64,000 bases of DNA from Coffea arabica (lineage: Eukaryota; Streptophyta; Magnoliopsida; Gentianales; Rubiaceae), in NCBI RefSeq assembly GCF_036785885.1, contig NC_092310.1, positions 6,324,001 to 6,388,000 of the forward strand, given 5' to 3'. Below, piece by piece: positions 35,903-47,678 of the stretch (positions within the stretch are counted from its first letter, which is position 1; every line of letters begins with the position of its first letter). The notes under the pieces were generated by a model that saw only the letters and a list, made by a program, of their open reading frames with translations, searched no databases and was not told the DNA's origin. Both the position numbers and the translations under genes were made by a program.

Positions 35903-37599
35903 TCCTATATATATATAAAAAGGAGTTGTTGTATGACTCTTGGGTGATTTTCATCTAACATTTGTAGGGGCGTTTTGGTAATGGTAAAAATATAACAGTA
36001 TTGATTAAGCAAAATGCACAAGTTTCTGTTGCCTAATTTCGCCTGGTTTACCTACTGTATCCTTTAGTGGCTAATGGTTTGGCTACTTTGCCATTAATTT
36101 AGCAAAGTAGGTAGAAAAGCGTAATTAATTCCCCTCAAGTATGTTTAGCTGAATTGATTATGCAAATTAAATGCATTTAAGATAATATTGGTGCATAAGG
36201 CTAAAAATGAATGCTTGAATTGTAACCGTAGAAAGTTTCCTCTTCTTCATCATTAAAGCTCAAGAACCATTAATTCAACTCTTGCAACAAATGGCACTTA
36301 TTTGAATTAGTAACTGTAGCACATTGATGAGGCCATTAAAGTGTGAGAGGTAAAGAATCATTTGGAATAAATGTTAAAAGAGTAATGCAGGACCTCCCAT
36401 TTTCTTCAACATTTGCTCATCAATTTGTAACGTAGGTTACAATAATGGCTATTGTTAAGGTACAAAATTGTGGATTAAGAAGGTTTGCACAATACCAAAG
36501 TTGGGTTTGTAGAGGTATGCTCAATTTTGCTCTTGCTTTCTGGTCTATGAGTTGCATAGCTTCCATTGTATAAAATCCTGAATAAGCCTTTGTGCTTTCT
36601 ATTGCAAGCGGGCGAAGTGCGGAGAGATTTTGCTCTTAGATTGTACTTTACTACCGAAAGTACAAGGTAACTCTATATTCCCACTTGATGCATGTCATTT
36701 ATTGATTAAATATTATTACAATTATACTTGATCCATTTGAATCATGTGCTTAAATGAACAAGTGTGTGAATGATTGTTCCACTTTGAAAATTATCTTGTA
36801 GTTGATGCAATTTATTGGTTCAATAGTTAAGTGACTGAGTTATTGTGTGTGGATAGAAATTGCCATTTGAATAGATAAACGGCTATATTTACATGCTTTT
36901 TTATTTTTGTATTGAATTTCGTAGACCTGATAATTGTTTGATATAAGTTAGTGTTTGTAATGAGGAAAATTAATTTGCTCTCTAATTATTTGTAGATGCA
37001 TGTATTGATCGAAATAATGGTTCTTAGTTGTAGTAGTCAAGCAAACAAATGCTATATATAAATTTTCTATGTTTAAGTTTAGGGCTTGTGGGTTGAAATT
37101 TAGGATGGATCAAACCAACAATATTGAAAAACTTAATGTTAAAAAGCAATTTGGGAATCAAAAGGCAAGAAAAAGATATGTATTGTTATCAATAGAAGAA
37201 AAAGATAAAGTACGATTGGAACAACAGAAAATAAGCGTAAAGCACTAAAAATTCATGTTCATTTTGTTAAAACTATTAAACAAAACAATGGTGAGTATTC
37301 CTGATTGAACAACCTAATTTTGTTTGAAAGATTAAACTTGGGGGAAAATGATACATATGATAACACCATGAGTTTCCATTTGTATTAGACATGGAAAAGG
37401 AAAGTAGGGAATTGTGCCGTTATTGCTCAAGAAAAGAATCTAGCCAAGCACCAGAAAAATGTAATGCTAATTCTGACAATAGAAAGCTTAAGGAACATAT
37501 AAGTGTGTTCCACTTGATATCAAGTTATCAAACACTGTTAAGTTATTTGACCACACCACAGGTATCAATCCCCACGCTTCGCGTGGGACTTCTCTCTAG
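35903..37599 (+). mobile_element. Helitron-type element, 1.7 kb
   Basis: The 5' end TCCTATATATATATAAAAAG and the 3' end CCCACGCTTCGCGTGGG hairpin (37571-37587) followed by a short spacer and CTAG (37596-37599) are classic Helitron termini. There is no target duplication. The sister sequence near 22776 runs straight across the insertion point. Left of the element the base is G, not the usual A. The interior has a frame near 37105 with AR-K-RYVLLSIEEKDKVRLE, vaguely like a Helitron protein N terminus, but no helicase. Near-identical end sequences occur at 61649-63238, so the two belong to one family. Confidence 0.85.
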
Positions 37600-38258
37600 T
37601 TATATTTAGTGAAAATTCTTTTGTCTCTTTACGTACTATTCTCTCAATAGTATCCCTCAATGATGATATTGGTCTAAATTTATCATTTTTAAACTTATTA
37701 GTATGTAACGGTGAAGAGTACTTATTGCACCATCTAATGGTGGATTTAGCTTGAAGGCACAAAATCCAAAAAGGAAGTTAGAATCTCCCTATAATTAGTA
37801 GGTTTTAAGGTCCTTTGAGAGTCAATTACCAATAACTATGATATACTGATGTGAATAGACAGGCACGTAGGATTGCAAATGGGGGAGATCAATATGAAAA
37901 ATTTTGGCTAAGCTTATGTGTCTAATGGGCTGGGAAGAGATTGGGCTTATGTATGAGGCCCAATTTAAATGTTAGCCAAGTTTTGACTTCATTAAATTTA
38001 GCCCCAATTAACGCTCGTTCCAAACAATTATATATAATAAAGTATATAATTAATAATCATATAAGTTTAGTTTATAATATATATATGTGTCAAGGTAATA
38101 AGATATAATGTGATAATTGTATCACATTATATAATGTGATATTTTTATCGGTGTGTAGACAAAATTGTGTGATAATTGTGAGCTAATAGGTCGAAAACCC
38201 CAATACTTTTGTGAGTTGAGGATGTGCCCCAAAAGGTAAGTCCAAAGCCTGAAATCTA

Positions 38259-38587
38259 CTCCCTCCGTTCCACTTTGATAGTCCTGTTTTCCTTTTTTGT
38301 CTGTCCCAAATTGCAGTCCACTTTCCAATTGAAGAATGTAGTTGTATTTTCATTTTCCTAAAATACCCTTATTCAATACAAGTTGTTGTTGCTATAAACC
38401 TACCCCATTTAATGAGAGTTGATTCTTTTTTTACCATCAATTCAAGTTCCCATAAAGTTGTACTCTATTTAATGTGAGGGTATTTTAGGAAAATAGCAAT
38501 CTAAATTTACTTTTCCAACAAAGTTAACTACTTTTTCTTAAACTGTGTGACAAAAGAAACAGGACTATCAAAGTGGGACGGAGGAAG
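38259..38587. mobile_element. Stowaway-like MITE, 329 bp
   Basis: Starts CTCCCTCCGTTCCACTTTGA, with the inverted form at the right end (reverse: CTTCCTCCGTCCCACTTTGA), flanked by TA on both sides (38257-38258, 38588-38589). CTCCCTCCGT with a TA duplication is the signature of Tc1/Mariner-type Stowaway MITEs. The sister site near 24036 is empty. Confidence 0.93.
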
Positions 38588-38769
38588 TATTACTTTAGCC
38601 TTTTTTTTTTTTTCGGATGAGTTAAGTTTGAACTTGTCAAAATCTAAAAAATCTAATTCAAAAAACCCAATTGACAACTCTACCGGCATATCTCATAAGT
38701 CACACCACAACTAACAAACAGGTTTAAGGCCGTTCAAAGTGCTTATAAAAAGCTCTGTATGGGCAAAAT

Positions 38770-38913
38770 ATACGTATCTGAATGGAGTCAATGGGCAATT
38801 ATGAGGATGGCTTAGGTTGGTGACCTCAAAGCAGCGCCAGTCCATGGTCTCCTCAAGCGGGAGTGGCAGTCATAATTTTGCTCACAAGGGCCTGTGTGCA
38901 CATAGCCCTTACA
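38770..38913 (+). pseudogene. U1 snRNA pseudogene, c-type, uninterrupted
   Basis: Leader ATACGTATCTG, then AATGGAGTCAATGGGCAATT and CTTAGGTTGGTGACCTC. Loop II is lost, stem III is CTCCTCAAGCGGGAG, the Sm region is decayed (CATAATTTTGC) and stem IV is degenerate. It shows how the c-type copy looked before the hAT entered its sisters at 24218 and 56733. TATAAAAAG lies 26 bp upstream, and TCACACCACA resembles a decayed USE. Confidence 0.82.
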
Positions 38914-39455
38914 CAATCCTCACAATTTTCAACCGTATCAAGCGTGTGTTTTTATGGGAATAATTTATTATTTTGTCATTGAAGGTATACTGTAGGGATG
39001 GCAGTGGGTCATGTACTTTCGAAAATCTTTCTTTCCAAACCCTAACTTGCACATCTAAGTATATTATCAAACCGAGTTTTAATTCCTATTACCAAACCCT
39101 CTCACTTGTTGGTTGGATTACCCATCTAGTATCCTCTACCCACTAAATTCAATAGTTTGAAAAATGAAAATTAACCTTTATAAAACTAAAACCAATGCAT
39201 GCAGCATGTTAAATTAACAAATTATATTGAGTTTTAAATTTAGGTAAAGCCATCAAACTTGAATGAAAAAAATCAAACATTTAATTAAGGGTTAAATTAA
39301 TATTCTTCTGTTTTTAATTATAATTGTCTTCTTTTGTGTTAGGTTAGAGTTGTATCTAATTGGGTTATAAAATTACGAAACGTGTTATCGGATTATAAAA
39401 TTGCAACATTTATATACAAATTTCAAGTTCGAGATATCCCACTTACACTAATATA

Positions 39456-39463
<8 letters not shown>

Positions 39464-39502
<39 letters not shown>
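39464..39502. repeat. (TA)n microsatellite
   Basis: About nineteen TA units preceded by a few GT units, located in b-type upstream DNA. The matching place in unit 2 (30165-30186) has a much shorter run. Confidence 0.92.
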
Positions 39503-39505
<3 letters not shown>

Positions 39506-40443
39506 GTAATGGAGATCTGGTATAGGATTTTTTGGATCCTTTTAACAAACTCTATCGGGTTATCCGTTGGTAACTTCTCATCAAGATCAAATCCTAATGG
39601 ATAATCAATTAGTTGTACAATCAGATTAACCATTGGGTCGAATAGCGACTTGGGTTAACCACTAGGTCAAATACCCTCGGGTGTTGGATTTTGCTCGACT
39701 CATTTCCGTCTCTATATACACTTAATCATAAATCATATCCTTACAAGAAAAAGCAGTAACTAATGTAAACTAAAGGACACATGTTGTGATCTTCGAGTAA
39801 ATTCCTAAAATTGTTTGTGTAATCTAAAAGACACAGCCTCCAATTTTTTGAATAAATTCCCAAAAAGTGGGACTTTTTTAAAAATATTCTCAAAGGATGG
39901 TAATTTTCAGTACTCTTCCTGAAGTGTAAAAAGTGCATTTAGTGAAGCAATATTTCCATAAAAAACACACTTACATTACACGCTTTAAATTAATTTGTCT
40001 AGGCATTTATTTCTTAAACACACATCCACTAAATTCGCTTTTTAAACAACTCATTCGCCAAATACGTTTTTACAAAACCTTCACTGTCTGCGAGCATCTA
40101 GTTGCAACGGTTATCTGGTAATTGTTTTTAAGCTTTGTACGCACACAAGCAAGTTTTATATACATTCATTGAACCTCTGTACACATGCTTTGCCATTAGG
40201 GCTTTGTACATACACAAGCAATTTTATACAACACTTACTGAATCGCAGCACATACTGATTGCAATTAGAGCTGCTTGTAAATGAGCGGGGGTGAGTCGGG
40301 CTAATTGTTTCATTTGAGCTTTTTTCCAAATTTATATCAAAACCCTGAATATTCAATTCATTATTTGCTTGTCCAATTTGGATAATTATGCGATTTATTG
40401 GAAACTAGAAATCCATTAAGTCCCTATCTATTCTGCAGAAAAT

Positions 40444-40664
40444 GGTCCCGCTTGGCAAGTGAATTTTTTGGATGTTTGTCTAAAACTTTACTATAACTTA
40501 TTGTAGAAGTTTTTAAAAAAATTTTTGAAGTGTGTAAATTTTTGAATATTTTAAAGTGTATAATTTAAAAACTTTAAGAGGTTTTTTGAGGTTACTGTAG
40601 TTAAAATTTTTTAAAAATTTGTAACAGACAAACTTGACAAAAAACTTAATTGCCAAACAGGGTC
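40444..40664. mobile_element. Small TIR element (MITE), 221 bp
   Basis: Left end GGTCCCGCTTGGCAAGTGAA and right end (reverse) GACCCTGTTTGGCAATTAAG form inverted repeats. Sister sequence near 31130 lacks the element. The target duplication is not clear, so I cannot decide between hAT and PIF/Harbinger. Confidence 0.7.
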
Positions 40665-41393
40665 GTTACTCAAAACGGTAAAATGATAGAAGTCATTGGT
40701 TTAGTCTTCATTCGATTATTTGTGGTTAGTAGTTGTTACATTTTATGTTTGTAATCCATAAGTATAGATCCCTCCAATGTTATTACTTGTGATCATATAA
40801 AAAAGAAGAAAGGGAAAAAGGACAATGCTCGAGTTTGCCTTTTTTTTTATTATTTTTTTAGTGTGTTGTGTACCCTTTTTCTTGTTTTTAGTAAAAGATG
40901 CATTTATAAATAAGGAAAGATCAATCATCCTCTCCAGCACATGTATGAAATTGTGAAATGAGAGGCAAACGACAGAAAAAGCACAAGATAATGACCTAAA
41001 CAAAAGCCCCTAATAAGAAAGGAAGAAAAAAAAATTGTCAAGAGTCTGAACTAAATTCACAATTCAAGAGAAGTTTTTCCCATTCCACATAATTAGTTAA
41101 TATCATTTTTCAAAGTTTCTAGTATATTCGAGAACTAAAAAAACGAAGCTAAAATTCCACTTATACAGGAGTTTGAAGTTAAGTATATTCCTTTTGTCTA
41201 TCTCTAACATTTTTGGTTATACTTCCTATTCGGATTCTACTTTCTATTCTAAACGTATAACAAATGGACAGAAATGGTGATGACTAATGACGGGTTACTG
41301 ACTGGCTTCTTTTGTCCTGCATCAGAAGCTAGCGTTAAGAGAAAGAGGGACACACAAAGGCATATAGATACTCAGCTTCTGGCAACTAGAAAC

Positions 41394-41555
41394 ATAATTA
41401 CCTGCACGGTGTTGATGGGCGATCAAGAAGGTTCATGGCTTAGGTAGGTATCATCCATTGCACTTTGGAGGGGTGCCTCCCTATGGCCTCCCCATGTGGG
41501 AGAGCCAACGTTGTAATTTGCTGCAGCGGAGGCCTGCGTTCACGGAGCCCTGCCC
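41394..41555 (+). pseudogene. U1 snRNA pseudogene, b-type, nearly full length
   Basis: 162 nt with leader ATAATTACCTG (C4 to A), loop I GATCAAGAAG, loop II ATTGCAC and stem III CTCCCCATGTGGGAG, one of several mismatches. The Sm region is GTAATTTGCTG. Stem IV has lost its symmetric GC arms. The promoter spacing is lengthened by 4 bp. It aligns with the variant at 31864, and together they show the b-type copies drifting. Confidence 0.75.
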
Positions 41556-42051
41556 AATCCTCTATCGAACAAAGCTTTAGTATATCAGCAGCACATGTAG
41601 AATTGTTTCTGATGGTAAATATTTGTGTATAAGATCAATTTATGCTGTTTTGAATTGTTTCTGAGAGGCAGCGATATATTTTTGGTTAAATGAAATTGCC
41701 AAATAGGGTTGATCCATGTCTCATCACAAAGGAAATTGGCAGATAATTTGTTGATCCATCCATGTCTTTGTAACTCAGCACGAGCAAAGTCAGTCAGATT
41801 TTAGGATATATTATAAAAGTTCAACTTTGTCCCAGTTTGTGTAGGTAGAAAATGGCCGAGTATTTCATGTTTTGTTCAAAGCTTGTTTGAGCTTGTTTAA
41901 AAATTTTACGACCTAAAATTTTTATTGACCCCATACCCTTTAACGTACACGCCTATGTTTGAACTCAAGTTTGAGCCGGACTCAAATATGTTGAGCTTTC
42001 GCATATTTATTCTGTTACAAAAAATCAAACTTTTCAATCTATTTATTATAA

Positions 42052-43161
42052 GGGATAATTTCAGAAACCTCTCCTGAGATTTCTAATAATTTCACTCACC
42101 TATCGTCAGATTTGAGTAATTACACTAACCTACCTTCATGTAGTAAAACGTCTCTAATATCTTTCACTTATAAATAATTTCTACAAAAAAAAATCCCTAC
42201 AACTATAACTAGTCTTTCATTCTAAAGCAACGGTTATCACATAAAATAAACTTTTATTCTCTCTCTCCGATTTTCTTTCCTATCTTCGTTCTTCTACACC
42301 TTATAATCCACTATTTTTCAGTAAATTGCCATCTACATAACCATTTAATACATCGCAAATCCTCATTATTATGGAAATAGATCCTCTCTCCCTTTTTTTG
42401 TTTTCCTTTTTCTGTAAGTATTATTGAATTGAAATTGTCAAATGACAAGTTACCAAATCAAATTTGTTGTCAAACTAAATGAAGGTGAAAAGGATGGCAG
42501 TGATACAGACAAGAAAATAAAAATAATAGCTAAAAAGAGAACATGGATTGAGGAAGGTTACGTTATTATGCCAATTGTGTAAAAAAAGAATTTTGGGATA
42601 TAAAAATTGCAATTAGAGACATGGGATATGGTCTCTAGTGTTACTTTTGGTTGCTCCGTGTTAGTATTCTTGGTGGATTGGATTATTTTAAAACCAACAT
42701 GGTTGCATCCATTTAAATTGAATTTGGATAGTGACATTGGTCAATTCAAACATTGAATATAGGCAAAAAAAAATGAGACTAGAGATTATGTTGAATGCAA
42801 ACTTTAATTGTCATAGTTGATTTGCATGGAAAGTTTTGAAGGGGGGGGGGGAGGGAAAGGAATTAGTAGGTTGTCAAAATTGTGAGAATATGGGGATTAA
42901 GTTGAAGTGGTTTATTGAGTTTATTAGACTGGTGGTTAGGTAATTTACAATAGTTGCAACATGTAAGAAATTTATTAGTGAGTTTTTTCTCCTTCTAAGT
43001 AACAAAGGGGTATTTTAGGATTTTTTAGGACAAATTTAGCATATTGGGTCTATATTGTTACTGAAATGCTAATCATAGGGGAGATAAGTGTAATTTTTTA
43101 AAATAGTGGGGAGCTTCCTGAAATAGTTAGAAACCTCAAGGGAGGTTTCTGAAATTATCCC
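42052..43161. mobile_element. MULE-type non-autonomous inverted-repeat element, copy 2
   Basis: Begins GGGATAATTTCAGAAACCTC and ends GAGGTTTCTGAAATTATCCC. The 9-bp duplication TTATTATAA/TTATTATGA differs by one base (42043-42051, 43162-43170). The empty site survives in unit 2 at about 32479-32490. Same family as 2804-3798. A G-run lies at 42841-42850. No transposase frame. Confidence 0.87.
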
Positions 43162-44282
43162 TTATTATGATCAAACTTTGTTTTGATTTGTTGACAGCCC
43201 TAATTGTGATGCATAATAAGACACTTCCATGATTTAATTCTTAATTTTGCTAGTCCAATTTAGACCACCAATTACGTCAATAATTGGAAAGTAACCATTC
43301 CTTTGGTCCCTATTACGTACAAAACAACATAGTGTTTGTAAAACGATAAAAAAGTGGTTGATCGTTTTCTTTCTTTTCCATTTTATTTTTGGTGGAAAAG
43401 TATCTTTTATCTTTGCGTCTCTGTTTGTTTAATTTTTCCTAGTGTTAAAAAGCGGTTGATTCTTGGAAGGTCTAGTAGTCCTTGCATGTGACCGATACTT
43501 CAGTCAATCAACTTAAGAGAATAAACTTCAGATTTAATTGCACAAAGTTACTTGTGGGTTAGAGGTTGGAGAATAGTAGAAAGTTGATCATGTTCCTAGG
43601 AAGGCAAATCTCTATTAAAATTGTTTAATCAATGAAGTTCTGATAGATTTTTTTCTTAGAAAGTTGATCATGTTGCTGGATTTTTACTACTTAAGTAAAT
43701 ATGAATATACAGTTCTAGATTTATGATTATTATAAAAATTTAAATTATTTAAAAGAATATTTGTAAAAAAATAATAGCTACCAAGTTTTTGATATGGGGT
43801 ACATTATTTGATGTATAGTATCATATTATAGTAAAAGTCTGTAAACAAATTTTTAAAAATTAATAAATAATTGAATATTTAGAATACATTAATATTTTTT
43901 AAAATAAATATAGATGAGCATGTAGGATTGCTGTTAATTTTGTATTTTAAATTATTTATATTTGTATAAATTCGTAATAAATAAAAAAAACCATACTAAG
44001 GCAAAAGAAAAATTCTAGTCTCTATTAAAATTGTTTAATCAATGAAGTTCCGAGAGATTTTTTCTACCTGATTTTTAAGAATTTTTTCCCCTTTTAGTTG
44101 ATAATTTTGTTGCCGATTAAAGCTTAAGAAAAACGTGCCTTAAATCCACAAAGTGCACAATGATGAATTTGTTGCAAATTACTTCTTCAAATTATCATTA
44201 TAGCTCATCATTTTTTGTTAGAACAAGGAAACCAAGCCTAGGTTATCTATTTAATTTGTAATAGTTTTGTTGGGATCAAATG

Positions 44283-45295
44283 TGATAAGTGCATATTTTG
44301 AGTGATTTAAATGTGTTTTATTATCTAGTTTTGGTATGTTTTATTCACTTTTATAACTAATGAACTAGGTTTCTAGTGAAGTTATGTGGTTTAAGTGTCA
44401 AAAATTGCATTTCTATGGATTAAAATATTGAAAACTTCATATTTTTGTAGGTTTAATGATTCAATCATCAAATGGTGTGAATGGAAAATATAATTGGATG
44501 ATTTTTGATGATTTGAAGTGATTTAAAGAAAATATGAAGTGCCAAATACTCAAAAGAGGAAATGCAATCAAGAATAAAAGAGGAGAAGTTTGATAGTTTT
44601 GACATTTGTTGGTATTTTGGCTATATCTTGAGCTACAAGCATTGGATTGAGGTGATTCTTGAGTCATTTTGAAACTAACATATAGCTCTACATTTATTAT
44701 GAGGCATCAAAATCCATTTCATGAGTTTTCCTTGTCAAAAAGTTGAAACATAGTTGGTCATTTCTGTTATTGAAAGCTGAAATAGGGGATTGACCAGTCA
44801 AGGGTATTTTGATCATTTCTCGATCCATAGAGCTCCAAATTGGATGATTCTTAAGTATTGGAAAGATAACTCAAGGGTCTACAACTTTCATGTTTTGAAA
44901 AAGAGTTAATTCAGCCTCCATCATAAAGAAAACATCAGTTAAAGTGGTAATAAAGTCGCAGAAGTGAAAACGTAATTCCGTTTGAAAGATAATAACATTC
45001 AATTAACCGGTAATTTCATTTGAAAGAGTAGTTAGGAATTCTATACCTCAATGAGTTTTTTATTGTTATTTTTATCACTTTTATTTCTTGTTTATAGTGT
45101 AAATTTAATTTCTTGCACTTGTGATAGTCTAAATAAGAAAGGAATTCGAAAACTATCGATAATTGACATTCTTCCTTGTAAGTTCGACCCTAAAACCCTA
45201 TACTTAATCTTGACTTGTATACTTGTAGAAATCACGTGTGGAGTATTTAGAATTTTATAAATATAAAACTTGATTGTGGAATGAGGCGCTCGTCA
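44283..45295 (+). mobile_element. Solo LTR (fossil), about 1.0 kb
   Basis: TG...CA ends (TGATAAGTGCATATTTTGAG to GAGGCGCTCGTCA) and the 5-bp repeat AAATG (44278-44282, 45296-45300). The same family is present as a partial minus-strand copy at 16745-17776. No internal region. Confidence 0.78.
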
Positions 45296-45896
45296 AAATG
45301 CTTAATATTTTTCTTATTTTAGGAAATGTACATTAATTACTACTTAGTGCATAGTTTAATTTATTCACAAGTCTAGTAGGCTACATATAAAACGCTTGTT
45401 GGAATATTTTTCTTAGAGAATCTAATAGAGTCTTAGGTTTTATATTGTTTGAAATATTTACATCATTGTGACTTGTTTAATCTCTCTGCCAAAGATAACT
45501 TCTCTCAATTCTACGATCCCATCAGAACTCCAAAAATTTAGTTTGACAATGTCCAAGCAAATTCATCCAACTCAACTAGCAATAATAATCGCATTATCAG
45601 GGCAAATACAAAAAGGACCGCTCGCAACAAAAAATAAGAATATTGTATTTTATTTCATTAAAAAATGGCTAAAAAATAGCCAAAAAAAATAAATAAAAAT
45701 GGTCCACCATATACAATTGCAATACGTTTGACAAAAAAAAATATATATATACAATTGCAATACTATTTATTTATTCATTTGTTGCAGGTTGGAGTCTTTT
45801 TTACTATAGATGAGAATGTCGCAAGTTGAATAGGAAATACCATAAACTGAATCCCAATCGGTAAAGGCAATAGAGCTATAATGAAACATGCTTGTT

Positions 45897-45946
45897 TCCC
45901 ACATCGAAGAAACTAAGAGGTAAGGCGGCTGAGTACTCTTATAATA
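45897..45946 (+). promoter_or_regulatory. snRNA promoter of U1 at 45971 (USE plus TATA)
   Basis: USE TCCCACATCG at 45897-45906 and TATAATA at 45940-45946, 33 bp apart. TATA is 31 bp before the RNA start. Confidence 0.86.
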
Positions 45947-45970
45947 TGCTATGCTTTGACAACGGAAAAC

Positions 45971-46133
45971 ATACTTACCTGGACGGGGTCGATGGGCGAT
46001 CAAGAAGGCTCATGGCTTAGGTTGGTGACCTCCATTGCACTTGGGAGGGGTGCCTGCATATGGTCTCCCCAAGTGGGAGAGCCAACGTCATAATTTGTGG
46101 CAGCGGGGGCCTGCGTTCGCGCGGCCCCTGCCC
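45971..46133 (+). ncRNA. U1: U1 spliceosomal snRNA gene (q-type)
   Basis: A 163-nt U1 with the consensus leader ATACTTACCTGGACGGGG, loop I GATCAAGAAG, loop II ATTGCAC, stem III CTCCCCAAGTGGGAG, Sm site ATAATTTGTGG and a full stem IV. The differences from sisters are small: GCATATGG between stems II and III, and CAGCGGGGG before stem IV. With the intact promoter it is one of the best candidates for an expressed gene. Downstream there is a tandem duplication of about 125 bp (46141-46375), including CCTCTTTGGTTCC, found only in this unit. Confidence 0.92.
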
Positions 46134-47074
46134 ATCTCTAGTTCCCAAATCTTTTCTGGTTTTGGTCTTTTTCCTCTTTGGTTCCATAGCCATAAAAATC
46201 TGAAACTATTCTTTATATTGTAGAATGCCATTAAAGACCGTAAAAGGTTTAATATAGTTCCTTAATCTTCTCTGGCTTTGGTCTTAGTCCTCTTTGGTTC
46301 CGCAGCCATGCATGAAAGTCTGAAACTATATTTTTTCTTGTAGAATGCCATGAAAGACCGTATATCTGCATAAAGGTTTAATATTGATGGTCAAGTTTGA
46401 TCTGCATTATGTTTATAGGCATGGAAATCATATTCACGTGCATCACAGTAATGTTCAGCTGAAGATGAAAAAAGAAAAAAGAGGAAAATAGCTTTCTTTA
46501 TTATGGTGAATGGGAAATTTGGCAACAAAATGATGGAAAATAATAACTAGGAAGCTGTCGCATCCCATTTTTTAAAATAAAAGAAACAAAAATTTGGTAT
46601 CTACAAAAATAATATTAAGTAATTAGTCTAAAAGTGATTAAAAGGACAGACCAAACTCGGCTTGGGACAACACTGTAAATTCTTTACTACGTCATACTTT
46701 GATTCAATTGTAGACGGATTACACAAAATTGACTTATAATCCCTTATAAAGCATTAAGTTTCAGGCTGCGGATTGGAATTTACTCCTCTAAAAACAAGTG
46801 TGTTATATACTATGGTTTAACTGTTAAGGAGTTAATTGCATTATAGGACCGATAAATTAGACGTCTTGGAATTCAATTTTCTTGTTCCCATTCCCATTTC
46901 TTAAATCTCACTATTTTTGTACTAAAAAGATAGCTAAAAAATTAGATTATATGACCCAATCTTAGGCAAAAAATTTAACTACTATAAAAACTGAGGCAAT
47001 TTGTGTAGTGCCATATTTCTCAACTCATTTGTTGAGCTTCTTGGAAGCTTACTTTATCAATTTATTATCACTAT

Positions 47075-47208
47075 TGTTGTGATCATCATCATCATCATTA
47101 TTATTGTTATTGTTATGTTGATTATTATTGTTACTATTATTAATTGCTATTACTATTATTATTATTATTATTATTATTATTATCATCATCATCATCATCA
47201 TCATTATG
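47075..47208. repeat. ATT/ATC trinucleotide tract, longest of the set
   Basis: Runs of ATC, ATT and TAT triplets in q-type downstream DNA. Longer and more regular here than in the other three units. Confidence 0.88.
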
Positions 47209-47678
47209 TTGTATTCAGAGAAAAATTCTTTGGTAAGATACCATCCCTCAATGATGATATTGGTTTAGATTTACCATTTTTAAACTTGTTGGTGTCTAAT
47301 AGTCAAGAATACTTATTGCACCATCTAACAGGTGGATTTAGCTTGAAGATACGATATCCAAAATGGATTTTAGAATCTCCCTATAATTAGTAGGTCTTGA
47401 GGTCCTTGAAGAGTCGATTACCATTAACTAATCATATAGTGCTATGAATAGATGGACATGTAGAATTGTAAACGGGGCAGGCTGGCTGGAGATCAGTTTA
47501 AAAATTTTGGTTGACCTTATATGTTTAATGGGCTAGGAAGAGATTGGGCATATATATGAGGCCCAATTTAAATATGAGTTTGGATTTCATTAAATTTAGC
47601 CCCAATGAATGCTCAGTCTGAATAATTATATATAATAAAGTATATAATTAATAATCATGTTATTATAGTTTGTAATTT

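Larger units (their letters stand above)
35199..39410. repeat. U1 array block, q-type downstream to c-type (unit 2)
   Basis: Same backbone as 18657-25770, but without that unit's MULE, solo LTR and hAT. It therefore preserves the empty sites. Its own insertions are a Helitron (35903-37599) and a Stowaway element (38259-38587). Confidence 0.78.
39406..41393. repeat. U1 array block, b-type upstream region (unit 3)
   Basis: Counterpart of 30126-31863, interrupted by a small inverted-repeat element at 40444-40664. Ends in the decayed promoter of the U1 pseudogene at 41394, whose USE-like TCCTGCATCA (41315) and TATAGATA (41363) are 38 bp apart instead of 34. Confidence 0.75.
41556..45970. repeat. 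U1 array block, b-to-q spacer (unit 3)
   Basis: Counterpart of 32027-35035, interrupted by a MULE-type element (42052-43161) and a solo LTR (44283-45295). A direct repeat of about 35 bp (CTCTATTAAAATTGTTTAAT, near 43610 and 44021) brackets some 370 bp of AT-rich DNA absent from the other units. Confidence 0.75.

Noticed and set aside
37391-37609. 72-residue frame at the 3' end of the Helitron
   Set aside because: Runs through the terminal hairpin and into flanking DNA. The Cys pattern is too short to call a domain.
47001-47390. Frames rich in Ile, Tyr and His over the triplet tracts
   Set aside because: Produced by ATT/ATC repeats; the same pseudo-frame recurs at 22482, 35725 and 53173 with each unit.
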